Shown here: in pieces, positions 36,001 through 47,856 of the stretch
Layout of the letters: each line of letters opens with the position of its first letter
How positions within the stretch are numbered: position 1 is the first letter of the stretch
Assembly (NCBI RefSeq): GCF_019320115.1
Contig: NC_089587.1
Coordinates: forward strand, 100,156,166 to 100,220,165
DNA length: 64,000 nt
Direction: 5' to 3'
Source: Miscanthus floridulus
Lineage: Eukaryota; Streptophyta; Magnoliopsida; Poales; Poaceae
Translations under genes and position numbers: made by a program
The notes under the pieces: generated by a model
Databases searched by the model: none
What the model saw: only the letters and a program-made list of their open reading frames with translations
Told to the model about the DNA's origin: nothing

Positions 36001-37465
36001 GAACGCCAGCGCGCGCGTCGCCGCCAGGCTCGCGCTCGACGCCCAGAACGTGCGCTCCGCCATCGGGGACCGCATCTCCGTCATCGTCCAGAACTCGGCG
36101 CTCATGCTCGTCGCCTACACCGCGGGCTTCGTTCTCCAGTGGCGCCTCGCGCTCGTGCTCCTCGCCGTCTTCCCGCTCGTCGTCGGCGCCACCGTCCTGC
36201 AGAAGATGTTCATGAAGGGCTTCTCGGGCGACCTGGAGGCCGCGCACGCCAGGGCCACGCAGATCGCGGGCGAGGCCGTCGCCAACCTGCGCACCGTGGC
36301 GGCGTTCAACGCGGAGCGCAAGATCACGGGGCTCTTCGAGGCCAACCTGCGCGGCCCGCTACGGCGCTGCTTCTGGAAGGGGCAGATCGCCGGGAGCGGC
36401 TACGGCGTGGCGCAGTTCCTGCTGTACGCGTCCTATGCGCTGGGGCTCTGGTACGCCGCGTGGCTGGTGAAGCACGGCATCTCCGACTTCTCGCGCACCA
36501 TCCGCGTGTTCATGGTGCTCATGGTGTCCGCCAACGGCGCCGCCGAGACGCTGACGCTGGCGCCGGACTTTATCAAGGGCGGGCGCGCGATGCGGTCGGT
36601 GTTCGAGACCATCGACCGCAAGACGGAGGTGGGGCCCGACGACGTGGACGCGGCGCCGGTGCCGGAGCGTCCCAGGGGCGAGGTGGAGCTGAAGCACGTG
36701 GACTTCTCGTACCCGTCGCGGCCGGACATCCAGGTGTTCCGCGACCTGAGCCTCCGGGCGCGCGCGGGCAAGACGCTGGCGCTGGTGGGTCCGAGCGGGT
36801 GCGGCAAGAGCTCGGTGCTGGCGCTGGTGCAGCGGTTCTACGAGCCCACGTCCGGGCGCGTGCTCCTGGACGGCAAGGACGTGCGCAAGTACAACCTGCG
36901 GGCGCTGCGGCGCGTGGTGGCGGTGGTGCCGCAGGAGCCGTTCCTGTTCGCGGCGAGCATCCACGACAACATCGCGTACGGGCGCGAGGGCGCGACGGAG
37001 GCGGAGGTGGTGGAGGCAGCGACGCAGGCGAACGCGCACCGGTTCATCTCGGCGCTGCCGGAGGGTTACCGGACGCAGGTGGGCGAGCGCGGGGTGCAGC
37101 TGTCCGGCGGGCAGCGGCAGCGGATCGCGATCGCGCGCGCGCTGGTGAAGCAGGCGGCCGTCATGCTGCTGGACGAGGCGACCAGCGCGCTGGACGCTGA
37201 GTCGGAGAGGTGCGTGCAGGAGGCGCTGGAGCGCGCCGGGTCCGGGCGCACCACCATCGTGGTGGCGCACCGGCTGGCCACGGTGCGCAACGCGCACACC
37301 ATTGCGGTGATCGACGACGGCAAGGTGGTGGAGCAGGGGTCGCACTCGCACCTGCTCAAGCACCATCCCGACGGGTGCTACGCGCGGATGCTGCAGCTGC
37401 AGCGGCTGACAGGCGGTGCCGCGCCCGGGCCGTCGTCGTCGTCGTCCAACGGGGACCCCGCGTAG
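30056..37465 (+). CDS. Dw3: ABCB1 P-glycoprotein auxin efflux transporter (Dw3/Br2 ortholog), five exons
   Basis: Exons 30056-30668, 30810-31446, 31547-31872, 32745-32974 and 35105-37465, all GT-AG, give 4167 nt and 1388 residues. The start [15 protein letters not shown] follows the known Br2/Dw3 N-terminus. Layout: A/P-rich N-terminus (to about 125), membrane domain 1 (about 125-420), ATPase 1 with Walker [10 protein letters not shown] (504-512), LSGGQ (610-614) and DE at 634-635, a basic S/R-rich linker, membrane domain 2 (about 797-1075), ATPase 2 with GPSGCGKSS (1164-1172), LSGGQ (1268-1272) and DE at 1292-1293. All ATPase motifs are intact. ABCB1 exports auxin at the plasma membrane of stem cells; loss causes dwarfism in maize br2 and sorghum dw3. 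Exon 5 is a single uninterrupted copy, without the 882-bp tandem duplication of sorghum dw3. Intron 4 (2130 bp) holds nested MITEs. Confidence 0.97.
32011..32260. repeat. AT-rich repeat in ABCB1 intron 3
   Basis: The block starts near TTAGGGATGAAAACGGATCGG and repeats short GGATA/CGGATA words. It reads like a small dispersed element, but no terminal repeat pair was found, so class and borders are uncertain. Confidence 0.4.
33266..33859. mobile_element. Tourist-like MITE in ABCB1 intron 4, split by another element
   Basis: The left end GGGCCCTGTTTA (to 33278) and the right part from 33624 (TTAGTTTCCCTCCC) to CTAAACTGGGCC are halves of one element of the GGCC..GTTTAG family; the intact relative at 41316-41558 reads straight through this point. 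Confidence 0.85.
33279..33623. mobile_element. PIF/Harbinger-type MITE nested in the intron 4 MITE
   Basis: 345 bp with perfect ends GGGGGTGTTTGGTT and AACCAAACACCCCC and a TTA duplication (33276-33278, 33624-33626). It shares TTCGTCTCG and CATGCATG words with the other family but has different termini. Confidence 0.92.
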
Positions 37466-39278
37466 GATGGATTGATGGATCATGGATGAGTTTCGTTCCA
37501 GAGAGATTGATGGACCAGGAAGCTGAAGCTCCGGAGCAAATGATGATGATACTGCAGGATCGCAAAGGGAAAAGAAAAAAGAAGCAGAAAACACGGTGGT
37601 TCATATGATTGTACAATTTGATGATGATCTCTTTGAGTTGAGGTTTTAGGATGATGTAAACCTTCACTTTTTTTTTTGACTCTTCTTGCTTCTCATTCTT
37701 CTTGTTTCTCATCTGCTAGCTGGGACTGAGATGTGGAACACATAGAAGCAACATCATCTATCTATATACAGTGTCAGAGATGGGAATGGATCCTTGTAAG
37801 TAGACAACGGCTAGCTCCTAAGGAACCCCAGAATCCCAGATCATATGTACTAGTACTCTACTTATTAGTTAGCCCCTTATATTACAGTACCAAATAGCAG
37901 ATTTACTCCTTATTCAGTTATTTGCAATAGCAGAAACAAATAAAGTAATGCATGAATGATTGCTGCTATCAGTCAGTAGCAGGAAAGAAATGGCAAGTTC
38001 CACTTGTATCTGAAAACAAAAGAATCTCCATTTTCAGCGAGCAGAGGAGCTGAACAGTATCTATCCACTATCCTTTTTCGTTTCTTCTCTTTTGCGAGGA
38101 CACTCTCCATCCTTTTCAGGCAGACAGGAAGCGGATCTAGTGGTGAGCAGTGAGCACGCCTCTGAAGTCTCAACTCCGGAGTACGGACCGACCAAACTGC
38201 ACACCCAAGAACCGATCGAGAACAGCATTCTCTACACTATATTATGCTGCTCTCGACAGGATCCCGGGAATATCTACCGAATTGTCAGTGGCATAGCCAT
38301 CTCAATCTGCCTAATGAATTGAGCCTGTGTTCCTGATGTCAATTGCGCAGCAGGTTTGCAGACGACCGGGGAGGGCTCAGGGATGTACTATTAGTGGCAA
38401 TGCAAGAAATGGCAAGATTGCAGGAAAACGGGGACCAAGAGTTTGACCTATGATGGGCTCTCATCTCCAACATAGGGGAGGAGTCACATGCAATGGAGAG
38501 TTCATCCTCCAACACACACCATGACACCGGTCCGGAGGGACATTTGATTTCAGGCAGTGGTTGCTTTCACTGCTGCCAATCCACTATTCTTGGTATGTTT
38601 CTTCTTCGCTGCACATGATGGTGTGCCCCAACAGCAGCACTGGCACCAACAGGCATAGTAGGACTGAGAGAATGGATGAATTGAGGGATCGGCGCATGGT
38701 CCCTTGCTCATGAAGATGAACGCCCAAGGCCGGACCGGACGGAGTAGGACCAGGACCATGGCTGGCTGGGCCTGGGCTCACAGAACGAAAAGAGGTCTGC
38801 TCTGCTCTGCCCTGTCCCTCCCCGGTTCAAATCCCAAGCGCCGATGTGTCCAATCTAGCCAGCCTATCCTCTCGTCGAACTTGCCCCTGTCCATGCCATT
38901 CACCAGTCACCACTCACCAGGCACTGTTGTCTTGTTAGTGTTACCTGGCAACACAACCAAGCGAAGGTTTCCTCTGCAACTCACGAATAGAATGCTCCTG
39001 ATGTCCGATCCTAGCTCAAGTTTCACTAAGTTTATAGTAAATAGCATTAGCATTTATGTTTTTAAATAAATTTATTATAAAAATATACTCTATAACTAAT
39101 CTAATGATACTTGTTTTGTACCATGAATGTTAGTAACTTTTTTTAATATAAATTTAGTCGAAGTTCACACGATTTGACTTCTTAAAAAGCGAGAATTGAA
39201 TTCTTTTGTGGACTGAGGTAGTAGGAGCGAGTGTGCATTGGTCTTCTCAAAACATGAAGGCTTGAGCTCATGTTTTAA
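37466..39278. other. 3' flank of ABCB1 and intergenic DNA
   Basis: The first 300 bp hold the ABCB1 3' UTR. A minus-strand ORF of 62 codons at 38527-38339 has no recognised motif. A decayed Stowaway-like block lies at about 39001-39222 (same interior as 28834-29074). Nothing else is supported. Confidence 0.45.
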
Positions 39279-39543
39279 GGCCTGTTTATCACCTTCCATG
39301 CTAACAGCTCCGTCAGAACATTTTTTTAACTAAGAAGTGATTCTATGCTGATTCAATGAAATGATTATCTGAAATGAACTAAGGGTTACAAGTTGAATGA
39401 ACTAGGGGCTGGGAGTTTGAAAATAAAAATAGCTTCTCCTAATCACTCTAGATCCTAGAGTCATTCTATGCATCAGTTTATCCGATCATAGGAAAATATT
39501 TTCAGTTAAAGAATCACTTCTCTTAGCTCAACCAAACGGGTCC
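39279..39543. mobile_element. Tourist-like MITE, different family
   Basis: Ends GGCCTGTTTATC and ACCAAACGGGTCC with TAA on both sides (39276-39278, 39544-39546). The interior lacks the TTCGTCTCG core of the other family. Confidence 0.7.
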
Positions 39544-39546
39544 TAA

Positions 39547-40492
39547 ATCTCCTATGGAATTGAGGTGTATAAGTATAAATGCATTCCATAGGAGTTGTGC
39601 CAATTGCATTTCTATGTTCCATGGGCATTTGCTGATCTCAGAATCTTGCTGGGCTTTCTTAGCAACACCACCCACCCCCTGACAGACAGACAACCTTAGT
39701 AGTGAGAGAACCGAGAGCGATCTGGATCTGGCGTTCCATCAGCACCAGCAAATTCTGGGCCATGCCCATGCAACAGCACCAGTGCACCACCTGTCAACAA
39801 ACAGTAAAACCAAAGGCAAGCAACCTTTTGAATTCATAGCCACATCAATTAGCAGCAGCAGTAGCTTTCAGGGAAGCAGAGAATATATATAGCAAGTTGC
39901 ACTGGTGCTCCAGGATTAGATTGGATCAGATGGACAAAGGACCTTGCCAAGTCACCGGCGCATGTGTCATGTGTGCGCGTCTGAACTCTCAAGAGCAGAC
40001 GCAACCAATGGCAGATGGATCTATCTTATCATTAGCACAGACACCACACACACACACATAGATCGCCTGACTATTCAGCCATTGCTTGCTTGAGATCAAA
40101 GAAACTGCATAATGATTTGGTACTGAACGCTTCTTCTTTCCAGAGCAGAGCAGAGGAGGGATATGTCTACCTACCTAGCTGTACATGTGTTCAGTCATTT
40201 CCATCCATTACTACGATGTGCTCACTCGTGCCGATGTGCCATGCTGTGCATGGTCCCGCCCTGCTGGAGGAGTACATCCTTCGAAGAGCTTCACAGACAA
40301 GGAGACAAGGATGGAAGGATGGCGTTTGCCCAGTACAAAATGATAGATCCAAAATGAAATGAGCACAAAACAGCCAAGGAATCTCTCCAGCGGAAAATTG
40401 TCAATTATAGACCCTGCCATCAGCATCAGCAGCCAAAACCAGAGTCACGGAGAGCACAGGCAGAATCATGTACTACTATACAAACAGATTTA
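39547..40492. other. Intergenic DNA without recognised features
   Basis: Mixed-composition DNA with a short CA run at about 40048-40060. ORFs at 40090-40426 overlap on both strands and show no motif. Confidence 0.4.
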
Positions 40493-40722
40493 GGCCTTGT
40501 TTAGATTGAGGTTAGGAATCAGTATTTGACATCGTAGCACTTTCGTTTGTATTTGACAATTATTGTCCAATCATGGCCTAATTAGGCTCAAAAGATTCGT
40601 CTCGTAATTTACAATCAAACTATGTAATTAGTTATTTTTTATCTATATTTAATACTCCATGCATGTGTCCAAAGATTTAATATGATGAAGAGAGTGAAAA
40701 AACTTGCAATCTAAACAAGGCT
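40493..40722. mobile_element. Tourist-like MITE (GGCC..GTTTAG family)
   Basis: Starts GGCCTTGTTTAGATTG after TTA (40490-40492) and ends CAATCTAAACAAGGCTC. Core words ACTTTCGTTTGTATTTGACA, TTCGTCTCG and CATGCATG are present. The right duplication is not visible. Confidence 0.78.
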
Positions 40723-41198
40723 CTAGAAAATCTTCACAAAGAATGGAAGCTGACAAGTGCTGCTGTCCTGGCCGCCCTCTAGCGTCCATCCGTCTTATTT
40801 CGTGGTACCACCATACATCACACAAGTAGCAAGAACCCTACCAGTGTTGGGACGGTACGTCGGTACCGGTACCTCAAACATTTGGTGGCTTGTGTTCATC
40901 AAACCAGACAGGCTGTAAAACCAACTCTACTATTTCATAGTCCTAGCAGATAACGCACAATCTGAGGCCAAATGATATGAGACATCATCATTACTAGAAT
41001 GGGTCGGTAAATGATTTCATGATACAGACATTGACACCTGACACCCTCTCTAAAACAAACTCCCCTCCTGATCAAGCCCCACTTCGAAAGTCTTGTGGAC
41101 AATAAAAACCATCTACTCACTCTGCTATTACTGAGCATAGCAGCTTCAGATGTACGACAGCAACAAAAACACGGGACAAGTACTAACAAGAGGTTCTT

Positions 41199-42236
41199 TC
41201 ACATGGACATAAGCTTCAGGCCATTGTCAGGTTTTTCCATTCCAGCAGCAAGTTCAGCATCAAGTTGCGTGTGTGGAGCTGGCCCAGACATTACCTTGAC
41301 CCTACAATCATCCAAGGCTCTGTTTAGTTCCCTCCCAAAATGCCAAATTTTTCAAGATTTTCCGTCACATCAAATTTTTGGACGCATGCATAAAGCATTA
41401 AATATAAATAAAAAATAAAACTAATTACACAGTTTAGACGAAATCCACGAGACGAATCTTTTAAGCCTAATTAGACTATGATTTGACACTAATTGCCAAA
41501 TAACAATGAAAACGCTACAGTAGCGTTTTATCAAATTTTTCGACAACCAAACTGGCCCCAAAGCTTGTGATTAGACAAAGCACACGCCACAGCAGACAGA
41601 ATTATGCCGCTCACGTGTACCACAACCTGTCCTACGTAAGATTTTCACATGCTCTGAGACCTGTTTATTTGGGCTTGTTTGGCTTATAAGCCATGGCTGA
41701 AAGTATCGTTGGTTGGTTTGGTGTTAGAGAAAAATACTGTTCGTTGGCTGATAAGCCATGGCTTATAAGCTAAATACGACCAAACGAACAGGCTGATACT
41801 GGTAATCTAGTATATCTGCTTTCAACCTACAGTTACTATCACAGGACCAACCCTAAATCAAACCACACAATAAGGTCCCTCCAAGTTTTATCAACTGGTT
41901 CTACTCTAGATAACAGGTCAACAGCACAGTCCTGCATTACAGTATTCTAACCATCTGAATTCATTTGTCCTAGCAATATAAACCAACCGGTTCATTTTTC
42001 TTCAATTGAGAATGACCATGCAACAAGCATAGTAAGTGCAGGCCACGTCATATGTTTGCCAATCAAACTGGTAGCGTAAATCAAATGTGTTCAGGGAAGA
42101 TTTTCTCCAACATTATCTCTGAATAATTTGTACCGTGATATTACTTAGACTTAGAGCAAACAGAATGAATCACCTCTTCTTGTGGCGCTTTGAGCGGTAG
42201 TGGTCATCCTTCACGCTTTCACTTGCAAAGTAGCGA
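41199..42236 (-). CDS. ZNF593/Bud20-like C2H2 zinc finger protein, 3' exons only
   Basis: Two exons are clear on the minus strand. Exon 42236-42174 (63 nt) encodes RYFASESVKDDHYRSKRHKK, the second half of the zinc finger with its two histidines. The last exon 41301-41199 encodes VKVMSGPAPHTQLDAELAAG, then GMEKPDNGLKLMSM and a TGA. Borders are GT-AG and join as AG|G. Relatives ZNF593 (human) and Bud20 (yeast) act in 60S ribosomal subunit maturation and nuclear export. The upstream exon that should carry the start and the CxxC half of the finger was not found up to 56 kb. The gene may be broken by the tandem duplication and insertions next to it, or its first exon may lie elsewhere. The intron holds two MITEs. 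Confidence 0.75.
41316..41558. mobile_element. Tourist-like MITE in the zinc finger gene intron
   Basis: Ends GGCTCTGTTTAGTTCC and CCAAACTGGCCC. CAA flanks both sides. It is the intact relative that shows where the intron 4 MITE of ABCB1 was split. Confidence 0.8.
41671..41793. mobile_element. Foldback MITE with GGCTTGTTTGGCTTATAAGCC end
   Basis: Strong inverted complementarity: GGCTTATAAGCCATGG near the left end and CCATGGCTTATAAGC near the right, closing with CCAAACGAACAGGC. A short piece of its right end seems to recur at 51456-51480, at the junction of the tandem duplication. Confidence 0.65.
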
Positions 42237-42677
42237 CTGCAGCCAAAGCCAATACCAGATATATATGATTATCAGTAGAAGATTAGATTGTAGTTAGCAC
42301 ATTTACATGATACGTGCAGTTCATCACAAACATAGTAACTCCAGCAATGACACCTTAAATCATAGCCATATTTTTTACTAATCCCTCTAAATCAATTCAA
42401 GGCATCTACTATCAGTTAAATTCCAGGAAGCATCAAACCATCACCCGAAGTTCACCTTTTACTCTAAACCAGACAACTCAACTGAAACACACAGTTTATT
42501 AATATCAACACAAAAATTGGCAGCAACTTATAAATTCTGCACATACAACTAATTCATCAGATGAACCAACCCTAGCTCACTGAAATCGCTCTACTATTTG
42601 CTGATAAGACAATACAAGAGTGTTCAGGAACAGCTAGTATGATCTTCTGTCTTCTTCTATCTCTTCTATACCACTAA

Positions 42678-42912
42678 GGCCCCGTTTAGTTCCGAAATTT
42701 TTTGGCTTTTGGCTACTGTAGCACTTTCGTTTTTATTTGGCAAAAATTATTCAATTATGGACTATTTAGGCTTAAAAGATTCGTCTCACGATTTCTCGGC
42801 TAACTGTGTAATTAGTTTTTTTTCGTCTACATTTAATACTCCATGCATGTGCCGCAAGATTTGATGTGACGAGAAATCTTGAAAATTTTTTGTTTTTGGC
42901 TTAAACGGGGCC
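42678..42912. mobile_element. Tourist-like MITE in copy 1 only
   Basis: 235 bp, ends GGCCCCGTTTAGTTCC and TTAAACGGGGCC, TAA duplication (42675-42677, 42913-42915). Copy 2 has the empty site CCACTAAAAAGAATG at 52629-52640. Confidence 0.92.
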
Positions 42913-43798
42913 TAAAAAGAATGAAACGGACCCATCTACCACAGGGGCGGTGAAGCCCCAGTGGCTGTGATCAGCATCCCATTAAAAAAAACCATCCCAC
43001 CCATCCGAACCCCCTCAACCACCTGACTGCCATCTGCACCTCCGCCCTCACCTCATTCTAGGTGATTATTGTTAGGGTCCAAGCGCCACCCACGCCGGAG
43101 CTACAAGGACGCCACCGCCCGGTGCCCAATCAATTAGGTGGCCAGCCCTCACTGGTTCCCCACCCACAGCCAGATCTCCCAGGAGGCAATGACCAAGCGA
43201 TGGCGACTCCACACAGGCGCGGCCGCACCTCCATGAGATCCAGCCGTCTTGGTCAAGGTGAGCCACGACATCGGGGGCGGAGCAGCAGGATGTCCAAGGT
43301 ACGCCATGGCAGGCCTGATGCGTTCCGAGTGCAGGGACATGACCTGCTTTGGCTGAGTGGACGTCAAGGATTGGTTTATCTATAAGTGGATGAGCATGAG
43401 ATAAATATCATATTGCAAGTCCAAAAATGAAGTAAGTTGGTGTTATCATCCTTCAAATTGAAGCAAGTTGGTGGTCAAGGAGGGGTTTATCATCCTTGAA
43501 CCAAGTGGGAACAAATGATGAACAAATTGATAAGAATCTTGATTTCCCGTTGCTCTATTTTTTGTGGGAACAGATACAGTAGTTGCTTCCACTATTGTGG
43601 TATTTGTTAGATTTACACAACTAAGGGAAGGTGAAACAGTATGAAAAGTTTAGAAATAAGGAGGGAGAAAAGAGGAGTGAAAGACAGACTTCAAGGAGGG
43701 CTTAGCAGATTTATGAGGGGGTTTACCCCGAATGGAGAATTAGATATTGTGAAGCATATCAAAGAAAGAAATCACAGTCCATACTCAATGCAAATACC

Positions 43799-44304
43799 TG
43801 TTAACTTTCTTTGGATCGACTAGAGTAGATCTAGGCGGATGAACTCATAGATCCATGAAACACATGCACATTTAGACCTATAACACTACACCGAGAGGGA
43901 GATAGGGGAGAGAGGGCTGGTAATGAACCTGAGCCTCCAGATGATGTCGCGGTTGTGCTAGCCATCGCGGGTTCGGTGATGGAGGCAGCATACGGGCAGC
44001 GACGGGTGGAGTAGAGGTTACACGGACGTCGATGCAGTGCGGTCGGGCGTAGCAGTGACGACGGCGAGGATCAGCGGAGCTTCCCGTCGCTGGCTGCGCG
44101 CCCTCTCGAGATCGGTCTAGGGTTTGTCGGTGGGGTTTGCGGCTCACGGCGAACCTCGTGCTTTGAGCCGCCGGCCCCCACCTCTTTATATAGCGCAGTG
44201 CGACGGGGGCCCACCAACCATGTAGGGTTGGGCGCCCCCGATCAGGGCGCGAGACCAAGGCCCAATAGGCCGTTGGGCTTATTGGTCAGGAGATCAATCT
44301 AACA
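43799..44304 (-). repeat. 3' LTR of the copia element (left)
   Basis: 506 bp. Next to it, on the minus strand, the polypurine tract AAGGGGGAGAA occupies 44305-44315. Confidence 0.94.
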
Positions 44305-44816
44305 TTCTCCCCCTTGATCTCACTATTACTTTTATCTTTAAACTTTAAACTTCAATCCTTTTATCCTTACTCATTTCTTCACAGATGATGCATAGAGCAT
44401 GTCTCATCGTCACGGTCAATCGCCGATAGATTTAACAGCTACAATGCACGTCTCTGATCTGAAATAGTTACTTTAACTTTTGGGCCCTTTATAGTCCAGG
44501 AATCATAGGCTTTCCCTTAAACCCATGCCGGCTACATGTTCTCTGAACACGTTGGGTGGTAAGCCTTTTGTAAGCGGATCCGCGAGCATCTTTTCGGTAC
44601 TTATATGCTCAAGACTTATCATTTGATCCCGGACTTTATCCTTCACAACATAATACTTTATGTCAATGTGTTTGGCAGCACCACTTGACCTATTGTTGTG
44701 AGCATATTGTACTGCTGGATTATTATCGCAGTATAACTTTCAGTGGTCTATTGATGTCGTCAACCACCTTCAAACCGGGTATGAACTTCTTTAGCCAGTT
44801 CACCTGCCCCGTTGCC
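44305..44816 (-). pseudogene. copia RNase H tail, frameshifted remnant
   Basis: Minus-strand sequence here still encodes pieces of the copia RNase H C-terminus (AKHIDIKYYVV-like and LADPLTKGLP-like words around 44690-44560) but in shifted frames after the stop near 44817. Confidence 0.55.
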
Positions 44817-46399
44817 TCATAACACTGCTACAAACTCGGCATACATTGTGGACGATGTAGTGACGGTTTGCTTTGAGCTTTTCCATGAAATAGCTCCCCC
44901 TGCGAGAGTAAACACATATCCAGACGTGGATTTTCTATTATCTCCCGCATAATCAGAATCTGAATATCCCACTATATGGAGTGAATCAGATCTTCTATAC
45001 GTCATCATGAGGCCTTTCGTTCCTTGCAAATAACGCAAGACTTTCTTTACCAATTTCAGTGTTCTATTCCAGGATTGCTCTGGAATCTGCCAAGTAACCC
45101 GGTAACAAATGCCAAGTCAGGGCGCGTACATACTTGAGCATATTGCAAGCTTCCGACAGCTGAAGCATATGGAACCACTTTCATTTGATCGATCTCATAT
45201 TGGTTCCTGGGGCATTGAAAATCCCCATATCTGTCGCCCTTGACTATAGGAGCAGGTGAGGGACTACATTTGTGCATACTGAATTTCTTTAAGACTTTTT
45301 CTATGTATGCCTTTTGTGACAGTCCTAATACCCCTTTACTTCTATCTCGGTGAATCTCGATCCCTAGAACGAACGAAGCTTCACCAAGATCTTTCATATC
45401 AAACTTTGAGGACAAAAACTTCTTTGTTTCCAGTAGTAGACTGACATCACTACTAGCAAGTAAGATATCATCCACATACAGGACAAGGAAGATAAACTTC
45501 CCATTCTTAAACTTTGCGTAGACACAATTGTCCTCAACATTATCTTTAAACCCAAAATTCTTTATTGTCTGATCAAACTTCAAGTACCACTGTCTTGAAG
45601 CTTGTTTTAATCCATAAATAGATTTCTTTAGGCGGCATCCCAAACGTTCTTTTCCTTCCATGACAAAACCTTTCGGTTGTGCCATGTAAACATTTTCATC
45701 TAAGTCTCCGTTGAGAAATGCCGTCTTTACATCCATCTGATGTAATTCCAAATCGTAATGTGCCACTAATGCCATTATGATTCTGAAGGAATCCTTACAT
45801 GAGACTGGAGAAAAGGTCTCATTGTAATCAATCCCTTCTCTTTGTGTAAAGCCTTTTGCCACAAGTCGGGCTTTATATCTCTCTATATTCCCTTGAGAGT
45901 CAAGTTTTGTTTTGTAGACCCATTTACAGCCTACTGTTTTGGCTCCTTTAGGAATTATCTCTAAATCCCAAACTTTATTTGCATTCATTGATCTCATCTC
46001 ATCTTCCATGGCCTCAAGCCACTTTGATGAATGATCACTTTTCATGGCTTCTTCAAATGAGGTGGGATCATCCTCCATTTGAAATTCTTCAGTGTTGTAC
46101 ACTTCATAATCAGCAGGAATAGCTGATTTTCTAACTCTTTGAGACCTTCTAGGGGCCTCCTCAATTGGCACATTTTCTGTTTGAGGCTGTTGTTGCTCCC
46201 CCTCATGTGTGGCAATAGGTTCTATAGGATCCTGAGCCACAGGTTCCTCATCATCATTCATTGTTGCCACAGGCGGGATAACAACAGGTGCTGGCACCAC
46301 AGTGTCTTGTACTGTTGGTGCAGCAACAGCAGGTAGTGAGAAAAATGGCTCATGAATGATCGGAGTGGGTGCATACACCCGCTTCTCTTCAAGGATCAA
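44817..46399 (-). pseudogene. copia reverse transcriptase and RNase H
   Basis: From 46399 the frame encodes the RT: NKVWDLE, GCKWVYKTKLD, YKARLVAKGFTQREGIDY, QMDVKTAFLNGDLDE, GLKQASRQWYLKFD and the catalytic YVDDILLASS. RNase H continues as GYSDSDYAGDNRKSTSGYVF at about 44970. One-base changes break the frame near 45054 and again at 44817. At 46389-46399 it is out of frame with the integrase part by one base. Confidence 0.92.
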
Positions 46400-47831
46400 T
46401 TTCTCGAGCTACCATGCTCCCCCTAATCATTTCATCCTCTAGGAAGACAGCGTGTCTCGTTTCCACAAACTTTGTATGTCTGTTAGGACAGTAGAAACGA
46501 AAACCTTTTGACTTTTCTGGGTAGCCAATGAAATGGCAACTCACTGTTTTGGGATCTAGCTTCCCAATGTTTGGGTTAAAAACTTTAGCCTCAGCAGGGC
46601 TCCCCCACACACGCAAGTGGTTAAGTGAGGGTACTCTTCCTGTCCACAACTCATACGGTGTTTTGGGCACCGACTTACTTGGTACTCTATTGAGAATATG
46701 AATGGCGGTTTTTAACGCCTCCATCCACAGACTCGTGGGTAAAGTGGAGTAACTTATCATACTACGCACCATATCCATCAAGGTACGGTTACGCCTTTCA
46801 GCTACTCCATTCTGCTGAGGTTCGCCCGGTGTTGAATACTGGGCGACTATACCATTCTCCTGTAAGAACCTTGCAAAAGGTCCAGGAACTTGTCCATATG
46901 GGGTATGCCGACCGTAGTACTCTCCTCCACGGTCAGACCTGACTATCTTAATCTTTAAATCATGCTGATTTTCAACTTCTGCTTTAAATATTTTAAATTT
47001 ATCCAACGCTTCTGTTCTTTCTTTAATTGGATAAATGTAGCCAAAACGAGAGTAATCGTCTATGAATGTTATGAATGAATCATAACCATCCACACTTTTC
47101 ACAGGAAAAGGACCACATATGTCTGTGTGAATAATCTGTAGAATTCCTGCGCTTCGTTTGGCATCTTTCTTAATTTTCTTTACATACTTTCCTTTTATGC
47201 AATCTCTACATTGTTCTAACTCTGAGAGCTCTAATGGAGGAAGAATATCATTCTTAACTAGTCTTTCTATTCTCCCCCTCGAAATATGGCCTAAACGACA
47301 GTGCCATAATTTCGACAACGCATCTTGAGCTCTCTTTCGTTTTCTGTTTCCATTGTTCGATGAGGATACATTTTCATTCACATCACATACGGAATTAACA
47401 TTTTCACGAAGTGATAACAAATAAAGCTCGTCTTGTCGGAAGGCAAGACCAATACATTTATTATTAAACAATATCTGACATTTGCCATTTCCAAAATGGC
47501 AATCATAACCATCATGGTCCAACTTTGAAACACTAATCAAATTTCTTTGCAAAGAAGGTACATAAAGAACATCTCTAAGAATAATTATGAAGCCATCAGC
47601 AAGCTCTAACGGAAGATCACCAACGGCCTCAACATCTGCTTGTTCTCCATTTGCTACTTTAATGAAACTTTCGCTTCTTTGCAAAGTTCTCATCGAACGG
47701 AATCCCTGTAATGAATTAGCAACATGAATAGTTGCACCTGAATCAATCCACCAAGTAGATTTTGAAAACTTTACATACAAGGATTCATTTACGAACGTAA
47801 TAATGTTCTCACCTTTATTCTTCATAATCAT
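46389..47831 (-). pseudogene. copia protease and integrase
   Basis: [14 protein letters not shown] (protease DSG), then the integrase zinc part ([14 protein letters not shown]) and core with [30 protein letters not shown] and [11 protein letters not shown], giving the D, D and E residues. It ends at TGA 46389 after a one-base insertion. Confidence 0.92.
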
Positions 47832-47856
47832 CTTTAAGAAATCAGGACAATTCTTT

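Noticed and set aside
35701..37200. Plus-strand ORF of 499 codons in another frame of ABCB1 exon 5, and minus-strand ORF of 411 codons at 36359-37594
   Set aside because: Both are shadows of the GC-rich ABCB1 exon. They have R/A/G-rich composition and no motifs, while the true frame has every ABC motif.
43062..43385. Plus-strand ORF of 107 codons, repeated at 52779-53102
   Set aside because: It is conserved between copies only because the segment is duplicated. No motif, and it lies inside the Helitron-like element.
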